In this document: positions 10,826 through 21,369 of the stretch, one piece after another
Numbering within the stretch: position 1 is the first letter of the stretch
Layout: each line of letters starts with the position of its first letter
Origin: Diadema setosum
Lineage: Eukaryota; Echinodermata; Echinoidea; Diadematoida; Diadematidae
Reading direction: 5' to 3'
DNA length: 64,000 nt
NCBI GenBank assembly: GCA_033980235.1
Contig: CM067070.1
Location: 4,076,978 to 4,140,977, forward strand
Notes under the pieces: generated by a model
What the model was told of the DNA's origin: nothing
Databases searched by the model: none
The model's input: only the letters and a program-made list of their open reading frames with translations
Made by a program: the position numbers and the translations under genes

Positions 10826-11183
10826 AGGGCAGTGAGTTAGCTCAGTCGGTAGCACGTCTGCCCCCGACCCAAAGAACTCGGTTTCGATTCCCGAGTCCCA
10901 CTGAGCAATGTTGTGTGTACTCATACTGTCCCCTCTAGCAAGAGTCAAAACACTCTGTCCCTCGGATAGGACATAAAATGGAGGTCCTGTGCCTGAGAGA
11001 GTCACAACTCATGCACGTAGAATTTCCCGCTTCATTTAGGCCCTATTACTCGCAAAGAGCAGGGTTTTTGACCCGGTGAAGTGGTCGCTCCTCACATTCA
11101 ACAGCACCCTATGGGGGACTAGCTATGGTGCCAGCTGAAAATGGGCTATCCAGCCATCTTCTCAGATGGAAATAAAGCAAACA
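10826..11183 (+). mobile_element. tRNA-derived SINE in intron
   Basis: A tRNA-like head begins around 10830 with a pol III A-box-like TAGCTCAGTCGGTAGC and a B-box-like GGTTTCGATTCC at about 10880-10891. The B box has an extra T compared with GGTTCGANTCC. A tRNA-unrelated body follows, ending near GATGGAAATAAAGCAAACAAAA. This is the structure of a SINE; it is not a functional tRNA gene, because the acceptor stem and loop spacing do not fit. Confidence 0.75.
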
Positions 11184-11867
11184 AAATAAGACTACGAACT
11201 TGCATGTGTGACGCCCCCAGTTTGAATTCGTTTGCAGGAGTCGGACGTGCTCCCATGCCAGCAATCTATCTCCGTTTTGAATGGTTCTTACAGAATTAAT
11301 CTTAATTCATCTTTTCAACTGTTACTCAAGATCCTAAATATTTCATAGTAAAAAAAAAAGGTGGTTGCAATTACTACATAACTTCAGGCTCAGATTTTTT
11401 GATTTTTATGCAGTGTGTAGTATGTTCACAGATATGGATCAATGAACCCTTTTTTTTTTTTTTGAAATGTTTAAAGTGTGTCCAAATGAAATCATAGTAA
11501 AATGATCTCTACGGATTTAGGGGATCGATATAAAGTTTGATAATTTTCAAGAACATCCTTGGAAGCACCAAATGAAAACGTAATGCTCACGTTTTTGTAA
11601 GCCCATATAAGAAATGCAATACCCACAACCTTATGAATATTATGGAATTCAATCATTTATGTGTTCAACACTTCTAAGGAGCTTTTGCGTTAGACGTAAT
11701 GGACTGCTATGCAAAGTGCATTAATCGGACAAGGTTTCGGAAGTTCAATCTCTTGAGTTGTCAAAACGATAACTCAATAACTAAATTTACATCTAAGATA
11801 AAAAATCTGATTTTTTTTTCCCCATTGATTCCTCGCTTTTCTTTTCTTTTTTATATATTTTGTAAAG
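11184..11867 (+). other. Intron segment before SEA exon
   Basis: AT-rich sequence between the SINE and the SEA acceptor, with T- and A-homopolymers at 11350 and 11450. No gene or element recognised. Confidence 0.6.
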
Positions 11868-11995
11868 CTGTGGTCACGTTTAGGATGACGATGGTGATTG
11901 AGGAAATTGACGGCATAGAGGCAACTTTCACTTCTTCTTACACGAACCCTTCAAGCCAGGAGTACCAGGATTTAGCGACAGCCATAAGTAACGCT
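11868..11995 (+). CDS. Gene 1, SEA domain exon a
   Basis: The acceptor TTTTGTAAAG ends at 11867 and the donor GTACGT begins at 11996; 128 bp, entering in phase 1 and leaving in phase 0. It encodes the N-terminal half of a SEA domain (AVVTFRMTMVIEEI..., then TSSYTNPSSQEYQDLATAI). It joins the next exon in frame to complete the fold. A nearby GTAACG is a weaker donor candidate and would break the frame. Confidence 0.8.
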
Positions 11996-13391
11996 GTACG
12001 TTAAGCATTTGTGTATTTCTTTTACTTTCAATGTTTGAGGTGAAAGCTGCCGAGATACAAACAAGTATCATCAACATTGATGCTAAACTTTTCTTATACC
12101 TTCAAAAATATGTTTGATATGTAGCAAGTGCAGTTCCACCGTTAAAGAGATTTCACCTCTCCTAAATATATCTACCTTAAAAAGCTTAAGTCGTCAAGTT
12201 GTTTTTAACATCCAAATTCTTTTAATTATAATGTCTACAATGTAATAATTTTCTGTGTTGTCTTGTTCTTATTCAACCCCTGACGTGATTACACTAAATG
12301 ATAAAGTCAGCTGCAGATTCTTATATCATACCTTTCATTTTTTTTGTCAGTATTTGTTATCAGTAAAACACTGAAAATTAATTGGCCATTTTTTTCTCTT
12401 TATACCCTATTTATTGGATGCACATATACATACATACATAATATAATCATCACTTAAAGTACTTGCCCAGTGTGTTGAAGAGTCAAAGCAGTGCTCGTCT
12501 ACATGATAAGCTACATCCATGCACTTCTCGCTCCAAGTATGTGAAGGGGTGAAACTTCTTATCCTTAGATCTTTCCTTCAAACGATCATTAGTTGTCAAA
12601 GGTGAATTAGCCCGTTTACCCAATTCCAATAAATTATAGGTTCAAAAAGAAAACAGGTGACAAAGAAAATAGGTGACAATAAGAAATATAAAGTATTGAT
12701 TCGCTTCCAGATGTACATTGCACTTGAATTCAGTAAGCAACATCTGCCACGTCGGCATCACTGTGCCTTAGGAAAAAAGAACAACATCCGTAATGATTAA
12801 GAAAAGAAAAGAGAAATGATGCTCTAAATTGTGTTGTGATTTTGATCAAACAACAATTGTTGGTACAAAAGTTAAAAAACAAAGTCCCTAGGATTAACTT
12901 TATGAAGAAAAAAAAATATTGACTATTATGCAGATGAGAGATATATTAATTCTGTATCGGGTACTTTCAACAAGTTCAGTTTAAAGTGGCAGTCACTTTA
13001 ACATTTGTTTGTACAAATGTTTATGAGAGAAATGTTACGAAGAAAAAAAAAAGAGATAATGATTTATTGCTTTGAGTTCTGTATTATGTTGATATGAAGA
13101 TAATAGAATAGTACATGGAGGGCTAAAAACCTTGAGAAAAAAGCCGTAGTGATTGTAGTAGTAGTAGTGGTAGTTATAATATAATAATAGCAACAATAAT
13201 AGTGATGTTAATTATAGAATAATGATAATATTAATAACGAAAGTAATAATAACAACAATGATAATAATTGAAAGTAATAACAATAAGAATGATAATATCG
13301 ACAATAATGATAATATAAATAATAATAATGATAATGATAATTATAATATTAGAAATAATAAGTATGTATTTTCAAAATCTTAAATCTCCAG
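11996..13391 (+). other. Intron inside the SEA domain
   Basis: AT-rich intron of 1.4 kb. Bases ~13150-13370 form an imperfect AAT/GAT-rich low-complexity tract. No gene or defined element seen. Confidence 0.7.
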
Positions 13392-13647
13392 GTGACAGAG
13401 TTATTCAAGGGTGGTATCACAGAAGGAAGCTTCATATCGGCCAGCGTAGTTGGTTTTAGTCAGGGGAGCGTAGTTGCGAACATCGAACCTGTATTCGCGG
13501 GGTCTTTTACGGATGATGCCGAGACACTTCAAGCCGCAGTCTATGAACAACTAGTCAGCAACGACGGCCTTGTCAACGATACACTCGGCGACTCTGCGAC
13601 GTCGCTGAAAATACGTTCCAATGACATTAGCGACATTGAAGTCAAAA
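13392..13647 (+). CDS. Gene 1, SEA domain exon b with GSVV motif
   Basis: The acceptor TCTCCAG ends at 13391 and the donor GTTAGT begins at 13648; 256 bp, phase 0 in and phase 1 out. It completes the SEA domain: FISASVVGFSQGSVVANIEP contains the G-S-V-V autoproteolysis-type site known from membrane mucin SEA domains, where cleavage between Gly and Ser leaves two non-covalently bound chains. The rest reads ...EQLVSNDGLVNDTLGDSATS... as in the C-terminal SEA helix and strand. Cleavage in this protein is inferred from the motif. Confidence 0.88.
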
Positions 13648-14925
13648 GTTAGTACGGGGGAGACTTCGGAGCTCAAAATGCTAAACACATACCTTTGAGA
13701 AATTTTCGTATATCCGTCCATCCATCTATCTACCTAACTGCAATACTATCAGTCCTTCTGCATGCCATTCGTTGATAATTTCTTTGCTTATTTCGTTCTC
13801 AACAAATTCGTTACAATGTCTTTGCCTATATAATGATTGTTTGGGTCTTCATTATTCCAAAAGTCATGTGACCCTGCACCTCAAAACAAACAAAAAGTCG
13901 CCAGACATGATTTTTTAGTTAAGACCATATTCTGAAAGAGCGGACTTTAAGCTTTAAAATGATGTATAACTCAAATCAAATGGACTCTCCTAACCTATCT
14001 AAATATTGGAAAGAAAGCACAAACTCAGGAAAAGTGTGAACTGAGAAAAGAGGCTCTGAAGTACATGTACAGTGTCTATTCAAGCACTTTACCAAACCGT
14101 GCTGGCTGGGCGATGAATGGGACAAAAAACAGGACGTAAACCACCAGAGTAACAGCAATGAAGGAATTATCAGATTAAACTGAAAGTAAGCATGCCTCAT
14201 TAACACATTCTGTCCATAATTAACACCAACTTTCAAAGCAGTAGCACTATCCTTTCAAAAGTTATCAGAGTTGAAAGTGAAGAGTGTGGATAAGGTTTTT
14301 CAGACATGAAAAAGGGATTCTAAAGACACACCTAATCACACTATTCTATCAAAAATGTTCGAGATAAACTGCTAAAAAAACACACTTTCCTGCCCATTTT
14401 ATAATACCAAATTTTAGCATAATGTAAAAGAAGACCCGCTCTTTGAGAAAATATGAAAAAGTCAAGTTCGGCTAGGTTGACCCATTTCACTTATTGTCAG
14501 TCCTCACGCAAAATCAGTGTGTGCGACTTTATGTTCGTTTTGAGGTGCACGGTCACATATACTACCGTATAATTACGAAAGTACGTCAAATAAAATAGAG
14601 TAAATGTAATTTTTCTTCGAAGATACATCTTTTCCACTGATTTTATCCTCGAAATGAGTAAATGTATTAATTTGTGTTATGCATCATGTACCCAATATCA
14701 TGCCCTACCCGTCGACAAAGACTATTTCTGTAGTTCTATCAAAATTTATTTGGAGTAAATCAAATATAACACTTTACAACGTCCGGTGGGGAATGTTTTT
14801 CTATTTCTTTTAGAGTTTGTCAATTATTTGGGGGTGGATTTCCTCTTTAAAGAGCTAGAGAAAGAAAAATCCTCCATGGTTCCAGATTGAGTGAATACAA
14901 TAAGCATTCGGGTGTTTTGTTGCAG
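13648..14925 (+). other. Intron SEA-EGF3
   Basis: Mostly occupied by a MITE copy (13867-14557). The remaining flanks are AT-rich without recognised features. Confidence 0.7.
13867..14557. mobile_element. TGTGACC-family MITE, copy 1
   Basis: The left end TGTGACCCTGCACCTCAAAA and the inverted right end TGTGACCGTGCACCTCAAAA form long terminal inverted repeats, both running into an AAAGTCGC motif. The interior is non-coding. Four more copies lie at 19235, 23356, 35770 and 40693. The target-site duplication is not clear. Confidence 0.8.
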
Positions 14926-15078
14926 CTATAAATGAGTGTTTGAACGCTACACTAAATGACTGCGCGGAAGATGCGGACTGCACAGACACGAACGAGGCGG
15001 GAGGTTTCACGTGCACCTGTCGAGACGGCTATATGGACCTCCTCGAAACATCGCTCCCTGGTCGAGTGTGTCGAGAAG
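14926..15078 (+). CDS. Gene 1, calcium-binding-type EGF exon 3
   Basis: The acceptor TTGTTGCAG ends at 14925 and the donor GTATCC begins at 15079; 153 bp, phase 1 at both ends. It encodes I-N-E-C...C...C-T-D-T-N-E-A-G-G-F-T-C-T-C-R-D-G-Y...PGRVC, six cysteines with the N-E-C start and N-x(3)-G-F segment of calcium-binding EGF domains. It follows SEA directly, completing the EGF-SEA-EGF arrangement. Confidence 0.88.
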
Positions 15079-15673
15079 GTATCCAATTATTCATATCAGC
15101 ACCTACATGCACAAAAATATGAAAAACACTCACATAAACACACATGCATACACGCACAAACAAACAAGCAAACAAACACACCACAACTCACACGCACAGT
15201 CATGCACAAAGACACAAACATCTACACGTAAAAAGAGTAGTGACAATACCAAATCTCTGATGAATTAAAGTGTTCTTTATGTTTCAATCAAGAAGATCAA
15301 TGACATTTCCTGCAAATTCACACATCGACTGACATGATAGGCTTCCTCGGGGCAATTTCTTTTCGCTTTATTTTCGTTCGAAATTCAGATGTGAATACAA
15401 CTTACATGATAATGGTCATGTTCTCGATCTGGATTTTTAACAATGAAAAGCTCTGGTTGAGCGAAAGAACAGCTAGATTGAAGCAGGCAGATTTATTTTT
15501 TCAAGACAAAAAAAAAAAGTTAAATGTGCTTCATAACAGAACGGTCGTAGATTTGCACTGCTCCTTTTCTGGTCATTTCACATTTCTTTCGATGGAGACA
15601 AATGTACAATTGATCACTTTGCAAGGTACGAGAGATGAATAACCAATGCCTTTTGTTTATCTGTTTCGTTAAG

Positions 15674-15718
15674 CTCCTACAGAAGTCACTGCGACTAGTA
15701 CCCCTTCGACTGGATTAC
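15674..15718 (+). CDS. Gene 1, 45-bp stalk exon 1
   Basis: The acceptor TTTCGTTAAG ends at 15673 and the donor GTAAGC begins at 15719; 45 bp, phase 1 at both ends. It encodes A-P-T-E-V-T-A-T-S-T-P-S-T-G-L, a Ser/Thr/Pro-rich juxtamembrane spacer. The acceptor lacks CAG, but it is conserved in the duplicate, as are the donor and the reading frame. Confidence 0.7.
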
Positions 15719-16273
15719 GTAAGCATCTTATTTTTATAACAAAAATGTTACTTAATGTTCACAACTCTCCAAACTACTCTTTTTGCCCGTTATATTGGTG
15801 TTCAATGTAAACAAGCATTTACACATAAAAAGTAGGAGCAGTGACGATACCAAATCTTCGAAGAATTATAGTGTTCTTTATGTTTCAATCATGTAGATCA
15901 ATGGCATTTCCCGCAAATGCACAAATCCACTGAAGTAATAGGCTTCTTCGGGCAGAAGGCAAGTTCTTTTCCCTTTATTTTCATACCAAAATCAGATGTG
16001 AATATAACTCACATGAAAATGTTCATGTTCTGAATCTGGATCTGTGTCTGTAACACTGACAAGCTCTGGTTGAGCAAAAGAACAGATTGAAGCAGGCAGG
16101 TTTTTCAATACAAAATAAGTCGAATGTGCTTTATAACAGAACGGTCGTGGATTTGCACTGCTCCTTTCCTGGTTATTTCATATTCCTTTCGATAAAAAAA
16201 AATGTACAATGGATTACTTTGCAAGGTACGAGAGATAAATAACTAATGCCCTTTGTTTATCTGTTTCGTTAAG

Positions 16274-16318
16274 CTCCTATAGAAGTCACTGCGAAAAGTA
16301 CCCCTTCGACCGGATTAC
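16274..16318 (+). CDS. Gene 1, 45-bp stalk exon 2 (duplicate)
   Basis: Duplicate of the exon at 15674 with the same splice sites (TTAAG acceptor, GTAAGG donor) and phase 1 at both ends. It encodes A-P-I-E-V-T-A-K-S-T-P-S-T-G-L, changing Thr to Ile and Thr to Lys. Both exons may be included, or be alternatives; either choice keeps the frame. Confidence 0.65.
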
Positions 16319-16989
16319 GTAAGGTCACTTTATTTTGATGACATACATGTTATATTTTGCTCACAACTCTCCAAACTAAGCGTTTTGCCCGTCATTTTGA
16401 TGTTCGATGTGAACATAATGAATCGCCAACAGCAACCAGCCAACCGCTTGAGATACGGTTAAATTCTGTCTTGCCGACATATCCACACATTTAATATGTA
16501 TGAACTTTTCAATTTCTTCCTCTCCTTGCCCAGACTGAAAGTATCAAGTACAGAGCATAGAAAATCGTTTGCACCATAGAAACATGAAATGCAGTGTAAG
16601 CCTAAATTGTGTAAAAAGAAAAAAAATATATGGATTGTGACTGAAATAGCATCTATTACACACCCAATTAAATTATGTGAGCTCATTTGCATGTGGATAA
16701 TGTTATGAGATCTTCGCATATGTTTACCGACAAAATGATTTTTACAGCTGCTAAAGTTTATTTATAATATGTCAGACATACAATCATGTTCTCATGTTTC
16801 TAGTCACATGCGTAAACAATGGTGCTATTTGACCTTTTTACTTTTTTTTTTACTAATGTTGTCAAATAGACTGCATTGATGTTTCAAGTTTACCCTATAA
16901 AAATTCCAAACTGTCCAAGCATGTTCTCTTCATCTTTCCATTCTTCCACTTATAACGATTATATCGTTTCCCCACCTACTTCCTAATAG
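16319..16989 (+). other. Intron before TM exon
   Basis: AT-rich intron; no element recognised beyond the end of the 600-bp duplication near 16420. Confidence 0.6.
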
Positions 16990-17210
16990 CAACGTGGGCT
17001 ATTGCGGTGATAGCCATCGGCGCGTGTGTCGTAGTCCTTATCATCGTCTTTGCCTGCTGTCTATGTCGGATGGCAACTGTTGCCAGGCGTCGCCAGAGCA
17101 CAAAACACTTCCCAGGACGTCCCCGAGGAGACTACGACAGGAGGATAATGAGGAGGAATCTAAACTCACAGCACGACTATGACAGGGATAACTACTACTT
17201 AGGGAATGAG
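16990..17210 (+). CDS. Gene 1, transmembrane exon
   Basis: The acceptor TCCTAATAG ends at 16989 and the donor GTACAG begins at 17211; 221 bp, phase 1 in and phase 0 out. It encodes TWAIAVIAIGACVVVLIIVF followed by ACCLCR, a single hydrophobic helix of about 23 residues with cysteines at the inner edge (possible palmitoylation). A basic stop-transfer stretch (ARRRQ...) follows. The remaining ~45 residues start the cytoplasmic tail, rich in Arg, Asp and Tyr (DYDRDNYYLGNE). The orientation is type I. Confidence 0.9.
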
Positions 17211-17389
17211 GTACAGCTCCTTTGTTCGGCAAATATATTTCTATTCCTTATTTTTTCGTTGCTTTGTTTGTTTGTTTGTTTGTTTGCTTGCTTGCTTTTT
17301 GGTTTTCAAAGCAAATCCATTTGCATCTCAATCTCATGTTCTCAAGGTTGTAACTGAATGCCGTGAATAATTTCAATTCCGATTGTTAG

Positions 17390-17701
17390 AATTCAACATA
17401 CAATCCCGGGTCACATGAGTATGAGGGTGTTGGGCTGTTCTTCGCCAAGGGCATCGATGGATCAGAACGCTACGATTCTCATGAGTACACCTCGGCGTAC
17501 GATCCACATGGAGAGATATATCGCTCGCCTATGTGGATGATGGCTGAGGCTCCGGATAGGACGCCCTCCTCAAGGAGGATGGGCGGACCTAGAAGGAGCC
17601 CGGGAGTGCAGCAGCCCCCCTTGGAACTCTCTCGTAGCATCTCATTGTTCGCGGGAGAGCGCCTGATGACTCCCGGATCTAGATACTCCGCCGCCCTGTC
17701 G
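17390..17701 (+). CDS. Gene 1, cytoplasmic tail exon
   Basis: The acceptor GATTGTTAG ends at 17389 and the donor GTGAGA begins at 17702; 312 bp, phase 0 at both ends. It encodes 104 residues with many tyrosines in acidic or SH2-like contexts (STYNPGSHEYEGVGLF, SHEYTSAYDPHGEIYRSPM) and then Arg/Pro/Ser-rich sequence. No exact ITIM (hydrophobic-x-Y-x-x-hydrophobic) was seen; HEYEGV is close. If the donor is not used the frame reads on to a stop at 17804-17806 through a His/Gln-rich stretch, giving a possible alternative C-terminus. Confidence 0.82.
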
Positions 17702-18372
17702 GTGAGAATTGGTCGATTTATTGGAATATCTCAGGACAGCGACATTGAAAACGCACATCACCATCATCATCAACAACAACAAACACACACAGAGGGAGAG
17801 AATTAGGAAGAGGGAGATAGCAAAACAAGGCATAACTTCACTTCTGCTCTAATTGGAAAACATGCAAAAATTATACATTCAAACTGATTAATCAATGCAA
17901 TCAGTAAATTTTGAATATGGGCCTTAAAACCCCCAAAATTTTCACCAGGTTATTTGGAGTATGATACGGGGAGATATAACATTGATGTGAAAGCGCTTTT
18001 TTCTCTTCCCATTGACTGGGCATTAGCAGCGTGGAATGATAAGAACAGGACACACACGATATGATATTAAAATATCTAGCTCGGCAATGACATTGTTTTC
18101 CCTGACAAAATATTGGACCTGTCGAACATTAAAAGTTCTTTTTTTTTTTTTTGGGGGGGGAGATAATATACTTCAACACTCCCACTGTCCTTTTGCTGTT
18201 GTTTTTGCTTTAAAAAAAAGAGAAATCATATCATGAAGTTTATGATATTTGTTATTGAAACTGCGTCATGCAACAAACCAAGACAACTGTCAGGTTATCC
18301 CTCTATTATCTCAAAAATGTCTTTTTATTTTTTTAATAATATACAGTAATATCGCTTTTCTTCCCCAAACAG

Positions 18373-18417
18373 AGAAAGACTCCTTCTGTGATCCTCAATG
18401 ACGCAGCTAAACGCTGA
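18373..18417 (+). CDS. Gene 1, terminal coding exon
   Basis: The acceptor TTCCCCAAACAG ends at 18372. Fourteen codons (RKTPSVILNDAAKR) then TGA at 18415-18417 continue phase 0 from the tail exon. The polypyrimidine tract is good. The 3' untranslated region follows; an ATTAAA at 18934 is a possible but unproven polyadenylation signal. Confidence 0.72.
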   Translation, partial: RKTPSVILNDAAKR

Positions 18418-18849
18418 AAAAACTGTACTCGAATTTCGCGTTACCCCCACACGTCTTGCTAATCGTCTTCGAGATGTACCAACTTCATGTCATCACTTGG
18501 GAGAATTCTCGCGTCGTTCTTATCACGTGTGTCGGAAACAGACCAGTTGTCCCGTCATGTATAAACTTTGCAGAGGATCCACCATTTGGCTATGACTGAT
18601 GGCTGTACTATAGCTCACATAATTGTAACCTTCACACATAAGCTAAAATCGAGATAATGGACTGCGTCTATGTTTTGTCTGCAACCATTGTTTGACATTT
18701 GACTATCTTGCGGAATAGACAATGATGTTATCATTATCATTACTATTATTATTAATCGTCCAACCATAGATCCGGCAACATCATAATCAGTTAAACCAAA
18801 CATAGTGGCAGAAGAGACAGTTAAGGCACTTTTCATATATGCGTATATA

Positions 18850-18887
<38 letters not shown>

Positions 18888-19174
18888 TTTATCGAAAAAC
18901 GAGCGAACTTTATTCTTGTTAAGTTATTTTCTGATTAAAGCTGAAAAAAAATGAAAAAATGCATGATATTGTTAAGCAGAACTTCTAGAATTTTCCTAAC
19001 TTATATTTCACAAATGAGATATAACTTCTAGGTGTTTCATTTTGTTCTATCTGATGATGGACTGACTGAAATGTTTTAAAATGGAGATTAGCTCTGCATA
19101 AAAAAAAAAAAAATCTATGGTATTTTATTTTCAGTTTCAGTTTAATTATATGTGCCCACTAAAGTCTTGTAATG

Positions 19175-19222
<48 letters not shown>

Positions 19223-19234
19223 ATATATTATATA
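18418..19234 (+). other. 3' UTR / flank of gene 1
   Basis: AT-rich sequence with (AT)n tracts at 18841-18882 and 19176-19234. The first few hundred bases are the likely 3' untranslated region. No other gene seen. Confidence 0.5.
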
Positions 19235-19931
19235 TGTGACCGTGCATCACAAAATGAACAAAAAGTCGCACACACTGATTTTGCGCGAGGACTGAAAATA
19301 GGTGAAATAGGTCAACCTAGCCGATCTTGACTTTTTTCATATTTTCTGAAAGAACAAGTCTTCTTTTACATTATGCTAAAATTTGGGGCCATAAAACGGG
19401 CGGGAAAGTGAGGTTTTTAGCAGTTTATCTCGAACTTTTTTGGTAGAATAGTGTGATTAGGTGTGTCTTTAGAGTCCCTTTTTCATTTCTGAAAAAAAAA
19501 CCTTATACGCACTCTTCACTTTCAACTCTAATCATTTTTTAAAGGATAGTGCTACTGCTTTGAAAGTTAGCATTAATTATGAACGGAATATGTTATTGAG
19601 GCATGCTCAATTTCAGTTTAAACCTGATATTCTCTTCATTGTGGTTACTCGGTTGGTTTTTTTCCTGTTTTTTTTTTCCCATTCATTGAATAGCCAGCAG
19701 GGTTTGGTAAAGATTAAGCGCTTGAATAGACACTGTACTTCAAAGCCTTTTTTCTCAGTTGACACTTTTCCTGAGTTTGTCCTTTGTTTCCAATATTTAG
19801 ATAGGTAGGAGAGTCCATTTTATTTGAGTTATACATCATTTTAAAGCTCAAAGTCTGCTCTTTTAGAATACAGTTTTAACTAAAAATTCATGTCTGGCGA
19901 CTTTTTGTTTGTTTTGTGGTGCAGGGTCACA
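19235..19931. mobile_element. TGTGACC-family MITE, copy 2
   Basis: TGTGACCGTGCATCACAAAA at the left and an inverted TGTGACCCTGCACCACAAAA at the right. It is inserted in or next to an (AT)n tract and is about 697 bp. An open frame inside (19560-19808) is shared with other copies as non-coding sequence. Confidence 0.8.
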
Positions 19932-21369
19932 TATTATATATAATATACAATATATAGAATTACACACAAATACTCAATAAAAAATATCAAAATCAGATAT
20001 CTCTTATCTTATTCATAACATAATACGTGTACAGTCATGCTGACACACGCACACACACACATGACATACGTGTGAACAATTAAATATTTCGAGGTACATT
20101 ATTGGAGGAGACCGTCTTCAAGAAGGAAGTATTCGATATCCGTATATGGAATCATTTATTCGATATTCGTTATAATGTGAGGTACTAAACATTGCACGCT
20201 TTGAAACATTTTGTATAAAGTTCAGTTCAGCATATCGTAATTGCCTTTCAGGCGTCCACAAGTAGGGGAGGCATACATGTAGTTGATAGAATTCATTGCT
20301 CACTGAGAAATAAATGTTAATGTATTCTACATCGTTCTCGAAAACGTATATACCTGCATTCTGGGTTGAGCAGAGTTTTGGAAGTTATGTTTCATAAATT
20401 GTGTAGTGCCACAGTAGTCCCACAAGTGCCACTTTCAAAACAACACTATAACACATTTATTGCTACATAAAAGTTGATACTTTGATGATTATCAGTATCA
20501 TGCAAATCTGACCGTTTTCAATAATATGTGGATGACCGATTAGGCTTTGACATTTTTTTGTGCCCCAATAGCGTTATCCTGTACTTATTGATGATTACTC
20601 TTTGCATGAATTCCCACTATTGCAGTGTTTTTTTTTTTCTTTAACAGATTGAACTCTGACATCGGGATAGGAATTCCTTTTTTTGCATTATTTTCACAAA
20701 AAAGCATCAGGGATTCAGTAAGCAGTTTTCTATTTAACGATTATCCAATAATTCAAGGAAAAAAATATATCAAACATTAAAGATATAATTTACCATTTGC
20801 AGATGAAACAAAAACCCAGCGTTAGTGCTTTAGAATAGTTATAAAATATGAGTTAAGAATAGAAACAGCCACTGTAAAATTTGAATAAATATAATAAATG
20901 TTAAGCATTGTTAAAATACACAAATGTGACAATAGTTATAAAGAATGATTCAGGCTAAATCCGCTACAGTTATGGTTAATTGAGAAGAAATACTGATATC
21001 TCCTTATATTTCAGGCTTTTTATATGGTAGGATGTTTTGTGATACAACTGACCTGCACATATGCATCAAACGTATCCTGAACATTTTTAAACTCACTGCT
21101 CCCAAAGGTAAACTAGACCTGTAAGAAACGTAAACTGGTATAGATATTTTGCTTGAACGTTCCATTCAACATTTTCTTAAAATGTGTTTCCACTTTTGTC
21201 AAATTTCATTATTTTCCAGCAATAATGTATAGTGAACATATTTTAATCGTCATCTTTTTGGTGAGTGGAAATGTTTGTGTTCTTCGTTGGTATTTAATGC
21301 TCTGATCGTTACTGGTACTTGTGTAATTGCCTTGGTTAAAATGTTGTATGATATCCATGCCACCCGGAC
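19932..21369. other. Intergenic, no gene seen
   Basis: AT-rich sequence. A 61-codon minus-strand frame at 20118-20303 has no recognised domain. Nothing else supported. Confidence 0.5.

Larger units (their letters stand above)
15225..16420 (+). repeat. 600-bp tandem duplication carrying a stalk exon
   Basis: Copy 1 (about 15225-15820) and copy 2 (about 15821-16420) align over intron and exon. Shared landmarks are GTGTTCTTTATGTTTCAATC (15270 and 15870), the ACGGTCGT segment (15541 and 16141) and the exon itself (15674 and 16274), with offsets near 600 bp. The divergence is modest, so the duplication is fairly recent. Confidence 0.85.
1..18417 (+). other. Gene 1 (5' end missing): Ig5-mucin-EGF2-SEA-EGF-TM receptor-like gene
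   Basis: Sixteen exons on the plus strand can be chained from GT-AG sites and reading phase into one open frame of about 1255 residues ending in TGA. The order is five Ig-like domains, a Ser/Thr-rich region, two EGF-like domains, SEA, EGF-like, two short stalk exons, a transmembrane helix and a cytoplasmic tail. Every boundary between extracellular domains is phase 1; phase 0 appears only inside the SEA domain and within the tail, which supports a single gene rather than chance ORFs. EGF-SEA-EGF-TM is the known core of transmembrane mucins of the MUC3/12/13/17 type; Ig domains on top are not part of those proteins. A cell-surface recognition or adhesion role is inference. The promoter, signal peptide and any earlier Ig exons lie before position 1. 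The introns carry several MITEs and one SINE. Confidence 0.85.

Noticed and set aside
10826..10910. A tRNA gene
   Set aside because: A- and B-box-like motifs are present, but the B box has an insertion and no acceptor stem pairs; it is the head of a SINE.
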